From assembly GCA_031288225.1 (NCBI GenBank), contig JAITRU010000039.1, positions 1 to 53,251 of the forward strand: a stretch of DNA of 53,251 nucleotides, read 5' to 3'. How positions within the stretch are numbered: position 1 is the stretch's first letter; each line of letters starts with the position of its first letter. Below the pieces are notes generated by a model. That model was not told the DNA's origin and made no database searches. It saw only the letters and a program-made list of their open reading frames with translations. The DNA comes from Holosporaceae bacterium. GTDB lineage: Bacteria > Pseudomonadota > Alphaproteobacteria > UBA3830. Below, piece by piece: positions 28,610 through 39,112 of this stretch. Position numbers and translations under genes: made by a program.

Positions 28610-30345
28610 TACTCCTCTGTGGAATGTTGCTGGGCGGGTGTACAGATATGGCGGAGATGGAAACTCAGCATAGGAAATTTTTTACTCCTAGTTCCCTCAA
28701 TACACTATTATTGCCGGTAGATGATGCAGACGCCAACATCGATGATGGGAGCGCTGATGGTCAGGACGACGGCGATTTCGAACAGGTAATAGGCGAAAAG
28801 TTTCATAAACGCATTTCCGTTTCTGCCAATGAAAATATGAGAATGCGCGAGGTGCTCACCCAGATGGCTCATCTGGCCGGTGTCAATGTGTTCATTGCCG
28901 AAGATATAGGCGGCAGCGTTTCCTTTATGGCTACCAATCGAAAATTCATCGACATCATGAAAGACATTTGCGACAGTGCAAATCTTAGGTATTTCATAAG
29001 CGGAGATTCTGTAAAAATTGAAAACGATGTCTCCATGCTGAAATTTTATAATGTACCGTTCCTGAATATTCAGCGAGATACCCAAAGCTTGATGTCGATT
29101 TCGACGGATATATTTAACAATGGCTCGATATCCGACACAGAGGTGAAATCTGGTCCTTCCGCCAAAACGTCTGCTGTCGGTGTTTCTAGCTCCGGTGCTG
29201 CGCTTTCCAACAATGGATCTGCCAGTGTTGTTGTGGGATCAGCAAAAAACGACTTTTGGCGAGAATTGGAAAATACACTGAAATGTATTGTGGGAATAGA
29301 TAATAAAAGCTCCGATGATGCTACGAATGCGCCGATGGATGCGTATGTTACGGTGCACCAGCAGGCAGGAATTATTGCCGCCTATACTACCCAAAGCAAA
29401 CATGAAAAAATCAAAAAATATCTAAAATTACTAAGGGAAACCTCAGAAACTCAGGTGCTAATTGAGGCAAAAATACTGGAAGTTTGTTTGAGCAGTGAGC
29501 ACAAAAGTGGCATCGACTGGCATATTGTTGACGGTAACCTGACGACTACAAAATCCTTTGGCACCGGTGAGCTATTCACAATGGGTATTGACAGAAACAG
29601 TTTGCGTGCCATCGTTGGTTTTTTAGAAAAATTTGGTGCCGTCAAAACCTTGTCCAGTCCGCGCCTCACCATATTGAATAATCATTCAGCTATACTGAAA
29701 GTTGCAAAAAATGAGGTAATTTACATTCCGGAATTGCAAAAGCAGTATGGATCCGTGTCGAACCCCATCAGCATGGATTTTATTTCGGCAAACATAAAAA
29801 CCATTCCCATAGGATTGGTAATGATGGTGCAACCCTCCATTGACAGAAAAAATAATACCATTATGTTGAATATTCGCCCAACTATATCGAAGATTGCAGG
29901 CCATATGCAGGTACCATCCTTACTGCAGAGCTATAATTTACAAACGCCGGGAGGAGGTAATGCTGCAGCAATGGCCACAAATTCGACTTCATCGGCGCAG
30001 AAAATACCAATCGTAGATGTGCGCGAAATGGACTCAGTCTTGAAGCTAAATTCCGGACAAGTTGTGGTTATGGGCGGGTTGATGCAGGAAACTTCGAGCC
30101 GCAATCGATCCGGCATTCCCGGTTTTGCAGATACTCCCGTTGACTGGATTTTTGGATCCCGCGAAAATGGCACCAACGTGACGGAATTGGTAATATTTTT
30201 GAAAGCTACAATAGTACGTCAAAAAAATAGAGGCTATCACAATGCCGATAAAAAAATGTACAACACCTTTGCCAAGGATTCTCGTCCGCTGATCTTCGGT
30301 GCTGGGAAAAGTGAAAAAAGTACAGATAAAATTGGTAAAAAATGA
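28576..30345 (+). CDS. Secretin (type II secretion / type IV pilus GspD/PilQ-like) lipoprotein
   Basis: Lipobox LLGGC; VLIEAKILEV, SSPRLTILNNHSAILKVAKNEVIY and VVVMGGLMQE secretin signatures. Confidence 0.85.
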   Translation: MSFGYQTWDLVLLLCGMLLGGCTDMAEMETQHRKFFTPSSLNTLLLPVDDADANIDDGSADGQDDGDFEQVIGEKFHKRISVSANENMRMREVLTQMAHLAGVNVFIAEDIGGSVSFMATNRKFIDIMKDICDSANLRYFISGDSVKIENDVSMLKFYNVPFLNIQRDTQSLMSISTDIFNNGSISDTEVKSGPSAKTSAVGVSSSGAALSNNGSASVVVGSAKNDFWRELENTLKCIVGIDNKSSDDATNAPMDAYVTVHQQAGIIAAYTTQSKHEKIKKYLKLLRETSETQVLIEAKILEVCLSSEHKSGIDWHIVDGNLTTTKSFGTGELFTMGIDRNSLRAIVGFLEKFGAVKTLSSPRLTILNNHSAILKVAKNEVIYIPELQKQYGSVSNPISMDFISANIKTIPIGLVMMVQPSIDRKNNTIMLNIRPTISKIAGHMQVPSLLQSYNLQTPGGGNAAAMATNSTSSAQKIPIVDVREMDSVLKLNSGQVVVMGGLMQETSSRNRSGIPGFADTPVDWIFGSRENGTNVTELVIFLKATIVRQKNRGYHNADKKMYNTFAKDSRPLIFGAGKSEKSTDKIGKK

Positions 30346-30358
30346 TTGGATGACGTGA

Positions 30359-31009
30359 ATGAGTGGAAATAGACTACTAAATCGGCTGTGGCGCAAATCA
30401 CGGAGAGGTTTCTCATTGATAGAAGTGGCCATAGCCATTGTTGTTATCAGTATAATTGCCGGTTTTGCTCTGAAAGGGAAGGAGCTTATCCGCACTGCTC
30501 AGCTGAGATCTGTCATCGAACAGGTTAACGCCTTCCGAATCGCCACACAGTCCTTCTTGGATAAGTACGGAGCATTGCCAGGAAATCTCACCAATGCCGG
30601 AGAAATTTTTGACTCTGTCGTTGCCAGTGGCGATGGCAGCGGCAACATTTCTTCCCTTGAAGATGCTCGCAGATTCTGGCAGCAGCTGGCTGCTTCCGAA
30701 CTAATTACTCTGGAACTTGTCAACGGATTTCCCATTAGTAAAATTGGTGGCTATTACACCGTTTCAACCAATGCGGCGGGACAATCCGGCATCTGGATTA
30801 TTTTAAGCGGTGGTACCAGTAACAACCGAGATTTCAGCGGTATCATATCACAGGCTGAAGCCCACATCATAGATAGAAACAGTGATACCGGCAATCCATC
30901 ATTCGGTGATGTGCGCACTCTCAAAGCTAACGGGAGCAGCAGCATTGGTGCGCATTATGATCTTAGACAGAAAGACCGTGACTGCATTATCATGTTCAAA
31001 ATTTGGTAA
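30359..31009 (+). CDS. Prepilin-type N-terminal cleavage/methylation protein (pseudopilin)
   Basis: RRGFSLIEVAIAIVVISIIAGFALKG. Confidence 0.85.
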   Translation: MSGNRLLNRLWRKSRRGFSLIEVAIAIVVISIIAGFALKGKELIRTAQLRSVIEQVNAFRIATQSFLDKYGALPGNLTNAGEIFDSVVASGDGSGNISSLEDARRFWQQLAASELITLELVNGFPISKIGGYYTVSTNAAGQSGIWIILSGGTSNNRDFSGIISQAEAHIIDRNSDTGNPSFGDVRTLKANGSSSIGAHYDLRQKDRDCIIMFKIW

Positions 31010-31328
31010 TCCAGGAGCTTGTGGCCAAATCCTGGCATCATATTGGCTGTTGCTTATCTGATATATGCTACCACTGAGTGCATTCCATACAATGATTAGT
31101 GCTTAAATTAAACCATGAATTATTGAAATTACCAAAAAAACCTGCACATTGCGTTAAAAGTACATCGGCCCACTATCATACATATGCACATTATGGTAGA
31201 AATAGCGAAAATAATGCAGCATCAGGGCTGATGACTACAAGTTAAGTGTGGTAGCTCGTTGCCGATGTTTGCTGAGGTTTATTTGGATAACTTTCAATGG
31301 CGTTTTCTATATAAATCAGGAAGTAGCG

Positions 31329-32618
31329 ATGAATACCAATAAAAGCGAAGATTGTGACAGTGAAGACTGTGCAGTTGAGTCTTTTTCTATCCCAAAAACC
31401 GTTTGGATATTGGGTGCAGTCAGTTTGTTTTCCAACAGCGCATCGGTCATTATTACGGCACTTTCTCCCGAATTCATCATAAACGTTCTGGGAGGTAATA
31501 AGGAAATACTGGGACTGATACGTGGAATTTCAGAATCAATATCTTATTTGGTAAAATTATTCTCCGGAGTGATTAGCGATTGGCTTGGTAGAAGAAAGGT
31601 ACTCATCCTAATCGGCTACCTCTGCGCTGCTTTTGCTAAACCAATTTTCGCCATGTGTCATGGCATAAAGTCTTATATTGCAGCCCAATTGCTTGAGAGG
31701 ATAACCAATGGACTCAGAGATACTCCCAGAGATGCTCTCATTGCGGATTGTTCTCCGAAGAAATTGAAGGGAGCAAGCTATGGTATTCGCCAGAGTGCTG
31801 CCTTCATTGGGTCCATGGTCGGATCAATTGCATGTTACTTTATACTTTCCAATTGTAAATTTGTCAATTCCGGCGACAGCATCCGGCTTGTATATTGGCT
31901 GGCGATTATTCCAATTTTGATATCTGTTCTTTTCATTTATTTCGGCATAGACGAACCGAAGAACCTAGTTAGCCTTAGGCATAGGAAGGGGTTTCCCATA
32001 AAAAAATCCGACATAAAATTGTTGGGACAAAAATTTTGGTACTATTTAGCCATATGCTTTCTTTTTATGTGCGCTAGATACAGCGAATCTTTTATGGTGT
32101 TGAGAGCTCAAGAGGTAGGTATTCCCCTGAGTGCCGTTGCGCTAGTGTTGGCTGTTATGCACCTTTTCAATGCCCCTACCTCAAAAATTGTTGGTTCCTG
32201 GTCCGATAAAATGGACAGAAAAATATTTCTGGAATTTGGATTTTGTATGATGGTGGTGAGTTGCATAATTCTAGCCTTTGCTACGGAAAAGTGGCATGTA
32301 ATTGTGGGTGTATCTGTCTACGGTATTCATTATGGAGCCACGCAGGGGACATTTTATACCATGGTATCTGATTACTCGCCGCCCCAAATAAAAGCCACTT
32401 CCATCGGAATATTTAATCTCGTTTGTTGTTTTGGTATGTTAATTTCCAATGTTATTACCGGGAAATTGTGGGATCAACCATCCGGTGCATATCACGCAAT
32501 GATAGTAAATGCATCCATAGCTTTCGTAGCTGCCATTGGGCTTATTTTTGTTAAGCAACCCAAGAGCATAGTTGCTAGAGCTCCATGTACCGGTGATGGA
32601 AAAATTGCCGAATTCTAA
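31329..32618 (+). CDS. MFS transporter
   Basis: 12-TM ORF with GVISDWLGRRK motif; ORF extends upstream to 31248. Confidence 0.88.
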   Translation: MNTNKSEDCDSEDCAVESFSIPKTVWILGAVSLFSNSASVIITALSPEFIINVLGGNKEILGLIRGISESISYLVKLFSGVISDWLGRRKVLILIGYLCAAFAKPIFAMCHGIKSYIAAQLLERITNGLRDTPRDALIADCSPKKLKGASYGIRQSAAFIGSMVGSIACYFILSNCKFVNSGDSIRLVYWLAIIPILISVLFIYFGIDEPKNLVSLRHRKGFPIKKSDIKLLGQKFWYYLAICFLFMCARYSESFMVLRAQEVGIPLSAVALVLAVMHLFNAPTSKIVGSWSDKMDRKIFLEFGFCMMVVSCIILAFATEKWHVIVGVSVYGIHYGATQGTFYTMVSDYSPPQIKATSIGIFNLVCCFGMLISNVITGKLWDQPSGAYHAMIVNASIAFVAAIGLIFVKQPKSIVARAPCTGDGKIAEF

Positions 32619-32730
32619 TTTTTATGATCAACGAAGCTAATGTTTTTAGAAATTCCGCAACGCTTAAATAGCAGATCCAGAGTTAAATCTGCCGCAAATG
32701 GCAAATTTGGTTTTTGACTCTTATTCCTCC

Positions 32731-32875
32731 TTGGATCTTTTTCTTGCCTGAAATTTCAGTGAGATATTAGCGGATAGACTGATTCGCTGGTCAGGCAATA
32801 TTTCTACCAAATATCATTCTATCAAGTTGAAAGAAAGATCCAACGGTGTTATTGATCTGTTGGATGTAGACTTTT
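32731..32875 (+). promoter_or_regulatory. Nested inverted repeats upstream of rpmE; possible attenuator or structured leader
   Basis: TTGGATCTTT/AAAGATCCAA, nested TTGCCTGA/TCAGGCAA, and competing ATCCAAC/GTTGGAT followed by CTTTTTG. Confidence 0.4.
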
Positions 32876-32978
32876 TGTAAAGTATATCATAGTATATATG
32901 TGTTTTTTATTTGGCATTGGGCAAATACATTGGATTAGCGTTTGTGCTCTGGATTTTTAGCGAAGGAGTTAGTTCATC

Positions 32979-33206
32979 ATGAAAAAAGGTATACATCCGG
33001 ATTACCACGAGATAACCGTTGTGATGACGGATGGTTTTTCATTTAAAACAAGGTCAACATGGGGCATGGAAGGAGACGTCATGAAGCTTGACATAGATTC
33101 CAAATCTCATCCTGCCTGGACAGGAGTCAGACAATTGGTTGATACCGGAGGACAGTTGGCAAAGTTTAAAAATAGATATCAGTCGTTTGGCCTAAAAACA
33201 TCCTAG
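32979..33206 (+). CDS. rpmE: 50S ribosomal protein L31
   Basis: [19 protein letters not shown]...HPAWTG...[10 protein letters not shown]. Confidence 0.95.
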   Translation: MKKGIHPDYHEITVVMTDGFSFKTRSTWGMEGDVMKLDIDSKSHPAWTGVRQLVDTGGQLAKFKNRYQSFGLKTS

Positions 33207-33460
33207 CGGTATTTTTGGGTATAATCCATTTTTTATGGTTGCGTACTTTGGTGTGCTTGGTGCGCAGATGCTGTGTTCTTGTTCTTTTTTAGATTCTGCT
33301 TTGTAAGCTAATTTTAAGCCAAACGCATCCTAGAGATGAAAGTAGTGTAAGGATCACTGATGGTTTTGTTGGAAGTTTTTGCTTTTGGTTGCCGTTGAAT
33401 TGGTGATTACGTCCGAATGTTTTCCTTCGTTCGGTTTTGCCTTTTTTGGGTTTATGGTAC

Positions 33461-34582
33461 ATGAACATTAAAAGTGTGGTTTTCTCTGAATTAAAATCTG
33501 CTCCGGCGTTGGTATCTTTTGGCTTGCGCTCGCTTGTTGCAGTCGCGCTGGCATTTTTTCCCGGCGAGTACAGTGCCTGTAGCAATTGTTTCCCGACATC
33601 AGCGGCAATTGTTGTTGATGCTAAAACCGGTAAGATTTTCTACTCACGTAATGCTTTTTTGAAAAGTCAGCCTGCTTCGCTAACAAAAATGATGACGCTG
33701 CTGCTGGTTTTTAAAGCTCTACGGTCGGGAAAAATGTCTCTGCGCACACCAATTGTTGTTTCCAAGAATGCGGCCTCCCAGCAACCTTGTTCATTGAAGT
33801 TGCTAGCCGGAGACATCATTACGGTTCACGATGCCATTTTAGCTACCATAACAAAGTCCGCCAATGACGCAGCCGTCGCCTTGGCTGAATATTTGGGACG
33901 AGGTTCGGAGCAATGTTTTGTGCGTCTAATGAATGCTGAAGCCAAACGTTTACGTATGTATTCAACGATTTTTATGAATGCATCCGGTTGGAAAAATACA
34001 GAACAGCTAAGTACGGTTTTTGATATGGCAAAATTAGCTCGGGAGCTAGTGTTAACGTATCCGGAATATTATAGTTTTTTCGCTACAAAACGGTTTTACC
34101 ACAACAAAAAATGTTTCAAAAATCACAACAATCTTCTGGGGAACAGAGGCGGTATCACCATAGATGGCATCAAAACAGGATTTGTTTGTGCATCTGGGTT
34201 TAATATTGCCGTTGCCGCAAAAATGAAGAGCATAAGATTGATTGCCGTAGTGTTTGGCGGAGAAACGGCAAATAGCCGGGATAGGTACGTGTATGATCTG
34301 CTGTGCCGGGGGTTCGCTCATAGTATGCACATGGCAAATGTGAACTATCACTGGAATAGTGGTAAATTAGCAGGAGCGAAAAATAATCAACAATTGGCAT
34401 TGGATGCTGATATTTCGGCAGATACACCATCGATGTTGGGATCAGATAATGTGTTTGGTGAAAGGGAAGAAAAAACGAAGCAGTCCGGAATTTTAAATAA
34501 AGTATTCAAGATACACGACAAAGAGCATGAAGGTGTACATCCGAAAAAAATGAGAATATGTAGTTTATTGGAGAAGGGATGA
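33461..34582 (+). CDS. D-alanyl-D-alanine carboxypeptidase (DacA/PBP5-like)
   Basis: SLTKMMTLLL (SxxK), TKSANDAAVALAEYL, DGIKTGFVCASGF (KTG). Confidence 0.9.
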   Translation: MNIKSVVFSELKSAPALVSFGLRSLVAVALAFFPGEYSACSNCFPTSAAIVVDAKTGKIFYSRNAFLKSQPASLTKMMTLLLVFKALRSGKMSLRTPIVVSKNAASQQPCSLKLLAGDIITVHDAILATITKSANDAAVALAEYLGRGSEQCFVRLMNAEAKRLRMYSTIFMNASGWKNTEQLSTVFDMAKLARELVLTYPEYYSFFATKRFYHNKKCFKNHNNLLGNRGGITIDGIKTGFVCASGFNIAVAAKMKSIRLIAVVFGGETANSRDRYVYDLLCRGFAHSMHMANVNYHWNSGKLAGAKNNQQLALDADISADTPSMLGSDNVFGEREEKTKQSGILNKVFKIHDKEHEGVHPKKMRICSLLEKG

Positions 34583-35853
34583 ATAATATAAAATTAACAC
34601 ATTTGCCAAATGGCATTCGTGTGGTGACAAAAAATGTGGAAAGTTTCGAAAGTGTTGTCCTTGGCTATTGGATAGAAGCCGGAGGCGTTTGCGAAGATGA
34701 TTCCAACTGTGGCGTATCGCATTTTCTGGAACATATGGCTTTTAAGGGAACGATTTCCAGAACAGCACAGCAAATAGCAGAGGAGATAGAATCCGTCGGT
34801 GGCTATCTCAATGCATACACTTCGAAGGAAATTACTGCATTTCACGTAAAAGTTCTACGCAATGATATAGGCATCGCCATCGATATAGTTTCCGATATAT
34901 TGCAGAATCCAACCTTTCTTAGGGAAGAGTTAGAAATTGAGAGAAAGGTTGTGCTACAGGAGATTAACCAAACCCATGATACTCCGGATGATATTATTTT
35001 TGATCACTTTCAAAGCGTTGCTTTTGCGAAACAGTCCATGGGTTATTCCATACTAGGACCAGTTGCCGTAATTTCTTCGCTGGGAGCTGATGATTTGCGC
35101 AATTACATGGGCCGCTACTATAATGCGGACAATATTGTATTTGCAGCAGTAGGAAACATTGATCACGACGAAATCATAGGCATTGCATCTCAATATTTTT
35201 TTAAATTTTCTCCTCAAAAAACAATAAAACACCATAAATGCTATAATTATGTTGGAGGATCCTACGCCGACATTCGTGACCTGGAACAGGTGCATGTTAT
35301 AATTGGTTTTGATGGAGTCGCTGTACTTGACAAAGATTATTATACCATGGCGATATTTTCATCCATCCTGGGTGGTGGAATGTCATCGAGATTATTTCAG
35401 GAAGTTAGAGAAAAGCGTGGGCTGGTGTATGCCATCTATTCTTTTTCGTCCTGCTATAAAAACAATGGAATATTTGGGATTTATGCGGCAACATCAGTTG
35501 ATAAGCTGTCTGAATTATCCGATGTTGTTATGGCTGAGGCATTGAAAATACAGCATGATATTTCTGAAAAAGAATTTAATCGGACCAAGGCACAGTTCAA
35601 ATCCAGCCTTTTGATGTCAGGTGAGAGTAGTTCCTCTTCCTGTGAGCAAATTGTCAATCAAACCATTGCATTTGGACGGCCGCTAGAGCAAGCAGAAATC
35701 CTGAAAAAAATTGATTCGGTCAGCATGGACGATGTTAAACGATTGTGCACAAAGGTCATGTCATCTCCCCCATCCGTAGTTACCGTAGGGAAATGCGATT
35801 GTTCTTCGATAATTGCTTCCCTGGATAGGAATGGCCTAAAAGCTGCCTCCTAG
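34579..35853 (+). CDS. M16 family zinc peptidase
   Basis: HFLEHMAFKGT motif; stop/start overlap with the carboxypeptidase gene. Confidence 0.92.
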   Translation: MNNIKLTHLPNGIRVVTKNVESFESVVLGYWIEAGGVCEDDSNCGVSHFLEHMAFKGTISRTAQQIAEEIESVGGYLNAYTSKEITAFHVKVLRNDIGIAIDIVSDILQNPTFLREELEIERKVVLQEINQTHDTPDDIIFDHFQSVAFAKQSMGYSILGPVAVISSLGADDLRNYMGRYYNADNIVFAAVGNIDHDEIIGIASQYFFKFSPQKTIKHHKCYNYVGGSYADIRDLEQVHVIIGFDGVAVLDKDYYTMAIFSSILGGGMSSRLFQEVREKRGLVYAIYSFSSCYKNNGIFGIYAATSVDKLSELSDVVMAEALKIQHDISEKEFNRTKAQFKSSLLMSGESSSSSCEQIVNQTIAFGRPLEQAEILKKIDSVSMDDVKRLCTKVMSSPPSVVTVGKCDCSSIIASLDRNGLKAAS

Positions 35854-36033
35854 AAAATTAATTACTTGTCGGGGATTTTTTTTGCAAAAAATCTGCGAAT
35901 CTTAGTGTTGATTCCATTTAAAAAACGTTATTGTATTTGCATGGCGTAGATTGCTATAATAATGGGTCTTGTGTTTTAAATTAGTACATTGTTTTGTGTG
36001 CGTTTGGCTTTGCGGTCAGAGGAAGGGAGTTTC

Positions 36034-36468
36034 ATGGCTCGTATAACAATAGAAGATTGCGAACAGAATGTAAAAAACAGGTTCGATTTGGTCATATTGG
36101 CATCACAACGTACTCGTCAGTTGCTGGCCGGCGATAAGTTGACCGTTTCCAATGAAAAAAATGAGAAAAAGTCAGTTATAGCCCTGCGAGAGATCGCCGC
36201 CGGCAGTGTCAGTATAGATAGTCTTAGGGAGAGCACCATTAGCATGTTTAGATCGTTTTCTCCCACCGGGGATTTTACCGAAGAGTTGGATGAGTTGATG
36301 GAGGAGGATACCTATAACCCGTCCGTTGATCTCAATAGTGAAAAAGTGTTGGAACTTTCAAACAATATGTCCATCGTTTCGGTTGATGATGCGTCCATCG
36401 GTGTGAGCGACACCGATGACTGTGGTGACGACTATGAAATTTCAGAAAATGAGATTGCCGCCGAATAA
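36034..36468 (+). CDS. rpoZ: DNA-directed RNA polymerase subunit omega
   Basis: MARITIEDCEQNVKNRFDLVILASQRTRQL...KSVIALREIAAG. Confidence 0.93.
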   Translation: MARITIEDCEQNVKNRFDLVILASQRTRQLLAGDKLTVSNEKNEKKSVIALREIAAGSVSIDSLRESTISMFRSFSPTGDFTEELDELMEEDTYNPSVDLNSEKVLELSNNMSIVSVDDASIGVSDTDDCGDDYEISENEIAAE

Positions 36469-36519
36469 TTTTTTCCCGAATAGTCATTCCTGGTTTCCTA
36501 GCAACAAAGTTGTTATCTG

Positions 36520-37380
36520 ATGGATTTTGTTGATAGGAGCAATTTTGGCTACTTATTCTTCATCAGCGGAGTCTGTTTGTATGCCATATCAGACGCTGTC
36601 ATGAAGTATTTCATGAACATGTATGACGTAAATCAGGTGGTATTTATCCGAACGCTAGCGCGTTTTGTTCCTCTGCTAGGAATAATGCTTTCCAAGCAAA
36701 AAAATCCATTCAAAACAAAAAAGATGTCCGAAAACCTATTTAGAGCAGTGTTGGCCAGCATTGGGACCTATGCATTTATGTGTGCCTACGGATATGCGAA
36801 TATGACAGACGTTGTGGTAGTATCCTACACCAGCGCCGTATTTGTAATACCATTCAGCATTATGATCCTGAAAGAAAAGTTCAACATGCAAAATGCAACT
36901 GCGATTTTATGTAGTTTTTTTGGCATGTTACTGGCATTCAGGCCAGGAAAAGGTGTGTTCCAGTATGGAATTATATTTGCGATTATTGGAGCAATGATTT
37001 CAGCCATGAACCAGGTGCTCATTAGAAAATTGTCTCGCACAGAAGATGAAACCACCATCATGTTTTACCACCAAGCAGTGCTGCTACTGATGTCATTTAC
37101 CATTGGCGCATCGGCATTTCATGTAGCCAACCATGCACACATGGCCACGCTGCTATTGGGAGGAATTGTTGGCGCCGTGGCCCAATACTGCATTGTACAC
37201 GCTCTAAAATTATCCACCAGTTCCGGGTTGGCAGCAGCTTCCTATTCCATGCTTGTGCCCGTAACAATTATAGATTATTTTTTGTACGATAAAATTCCGG
37301 ACCTGTATATCATCGGAGGACTTATGTTAATTTTGATGGGTAATTTGAAAGCGTTTTCCATTCAATCTCAGCTGAAGTGA
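36520..37380 (+). CDS. EamA/DMT family transporter
   Basis: Ten-TM pattern with two EamA repeats. Confidence 0.87.
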   Translation: MDFVDRSNFGYLFFISGVCLYAISDAVMKYFMNMYDVNQVVFIRTLARFVPLLGIMLSKQKNPFKTKKMSENLFRAVLASIGTYAFMCAYGYANMTDVVVVSYTSAVFVIPFSIMILKEKFNMQNATAILCSFFGMLLAFRPGKGVFQYGIIFAIIGAMISAMNQVLIRKLSRTEDETTIMFYHQAVLLLMSFTIGASAFHVANHAHMATLLLGGIVGAVAQYCIVHALKLSTSSGLAAASYSMLVPVTIIDYFLYDKIPDLYIIGGLMLILMGNLKAFSIQSQLK

Positions 37381-37575
37381 GCTTCTTGATCTTAGTCATT
37401 GCATTCGGCTTCATTAACCATTAGGATGGAAAACAGTTGTGGTACGGTGTACTGTTTCGTAGAGTTTTGGGAATGAAGCTGGCCGGTAATGCTGTTGTCA
37501 AAGGTCATTCGTGCGCTGGCTTTCGGTGCAACGGTAGCGTCGAAATCGTTATCCGCGTTGGAAAGTGGGGTTATA

Positions 37576-37827
37576 ATGCAGAATAATTCAAACAGTAGTG
37601 CAGAAATGTTGGAAAAAATTGTCAATGTCGTTGATGTCCACATACGTCCAGTGCTGGAGGCGGATGGTGGTGACATTTCCGTGATATCACTGGAGAATGG
37701 AGTGTTGTCCGTGAAGTTACAGGGAGCATGTTCCCGTTGTCCAATGGCCTCGATGACCTTAAAAAATATGGTTGAAGAGACTTTACATCGGCTTGTTTCG
37801 GATAATTTGGTGATAAATGCAGTTTGA
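37576..37827 (+). CDS. NifU C-terminal domain (Nfu-type) Fe-S scaffold protein
   Basis: VRPVLEADGGDISVI-like sequence and CSRCPMASMTLKNMVE. Confidence 0.88.
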   Translation: MQNNSNSSAEMLEKIVNVVDVHIRPVLEADGGDISVISLENGVLSVKLQGACSRCPMASMTLKNMVEETLHRLVSDNLVINAV

Positions 37828-38704
37828 TGAAAGAATGCGGGCACATGGCTTGAACTTTTCCAGAGCAGCTCTGGTTTCCTTTGTCCTGGGAGTTGCTTTA
37901 TTCCACCAAACATTGTGGCCTGAGACAGTTGGTTCATCAATAAAACACGCTGATGGATCGGCTGTCTCTCCGTGTACGCCGGAGTCAGTCCGCAATGATC
38001 TGTTTAGGTGCCATGTGATGGATACATCGCACGATGTGGTTCACCACAGCATCCTAGATGGCGTTGATTTCAGCAACCATTCCCATCACACAAAAATTCC
38101 GAGTCTGGCCTTGTGTTCGGTAAGAAAGGTGAGTGTGTCAAATCATCTGGATAGGGAGTTTTTCATTAAAGCCATCGCATCAGCCGTTAAATTTGCTAAC
38201 AAATGTATTAGGGAACATAGGATGACTGTGTTGTCTGTGCAGAAAAAGCGTGCAAGCAATGAGCCATTGCAGCAACAAGAAAATGACAGATTTAAGAAAA
38301 TTTGTTACTTCTATGGATCCTCAAACATTGGCGAATTGCTGGAACGAGTAGCACCGATTCCGGAATCTTTGGCTGTTGCACAGGCTGCGTTGGAAAGTGG
38401 GTTCGGCAGTAATACGGTGATGCATCGCAACAATGCCTTTTTCGGCATGATGAAAAACAAGACCCATCTGTATTCATTTGCTACTGTGTATGAGTCGGTT
38501 GTCGCCTATAGCAAGAGCTTGAATGTTAATCCCTATTACAGGAAATTTCGCAAAGAGCGAGCACGTATGGCAAAATCAGTAAAAATAGACAGTGTGGCAC
38601 TGGCCAATTGTCTGGAAAGTTACAGCGAAAACAAAAGATATTCCCAGCTAGTACGCCAATTGATTAGGGATTACGACTTGACCTCCATGGATGAAATGGT
38701 CTGA
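37817..38704 (+). CDS. Bax-like glucosaminidase domain protein
   Basis: PESLAVAQAALESGFGSN...NNAFFGM...YESVVAYSKSLN. Confidence 0.82.
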   Translation: MQFDERMRAHGLNFSRAALVSFVLGVALFHQTLWPETVGSSIKHADGSAVSPCTPESVRNDLFRCHVMDTSHDVVHHSILDGVDFSNHSHHTKIPSLALCSVRKVSVSNHLDREFFIKAIASAVKFANKCIREHRMTVLSVQKKRASNEPLQQQENDRFKKICYFYGSSNIGELLERVAPIPESLAVAQAALESGFGSNTVMHRNNAFFGMMKNKTHLYSFATVYESVVAYSKSLNVNPYYRKFRKERARMAKSVKIDSVALANCLESYSENKRYSQLVRQLIRDYDLTSMDEMV

Positions 38705-38770
38705 AATTTTGTAATTTGTTGTGGAAGTATGGAAAGATAACATCTGCGGCTTCCCTGGGTAGCTGGTCGT

Positions 38771-39106
38771 TTGGAGAGAGTGTCGGAAAAAGTGCCGGAA
38801 GATTTATGCTATGAAAAGTCAAGGAATGGTGTATATCTAAAGGTAAAGGTCGTTCCAAAATCTTCAAAAAATGAGGTAGTTAGTCTTATTGGTAACCGTG
38901 TTAGAATAACGGTTAATGCTGTACCGCAGAATGGCGAAGCCAATGCCATGCTGGAGCGGGTTGTCGCCGATTTTTTTGGCATAAAAAAATCAGACTGTAC
39001 CGTAACTGCAGGCCGGAAAGCTTCGCAAAAAACTGTGTTCGTAGCAGCAGATGTCGCTGCCGTAGTGAATAAGCTAAATGCAACGTTTTATGGGCAAAAA
39101 TACTAG
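38771..39106 (+). CDS. DUF167/YggU family protein
   Basis: VKVVPKSSKNEV...NAVPQNGEANAMLERVVADFFG. Confidence 0.87.
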   Translation: MERVSEKVPEDLCYEKSRNGVYLKVKVVPKSSKNEVVSLIGNRVRITVNAVPQNGEANAMLERVVADFFGIKKSDCTVTAGRKASQKTVFVAADVAAVVNKLNATFYGQKY

Positions 39107-39112
39107 TACGCT

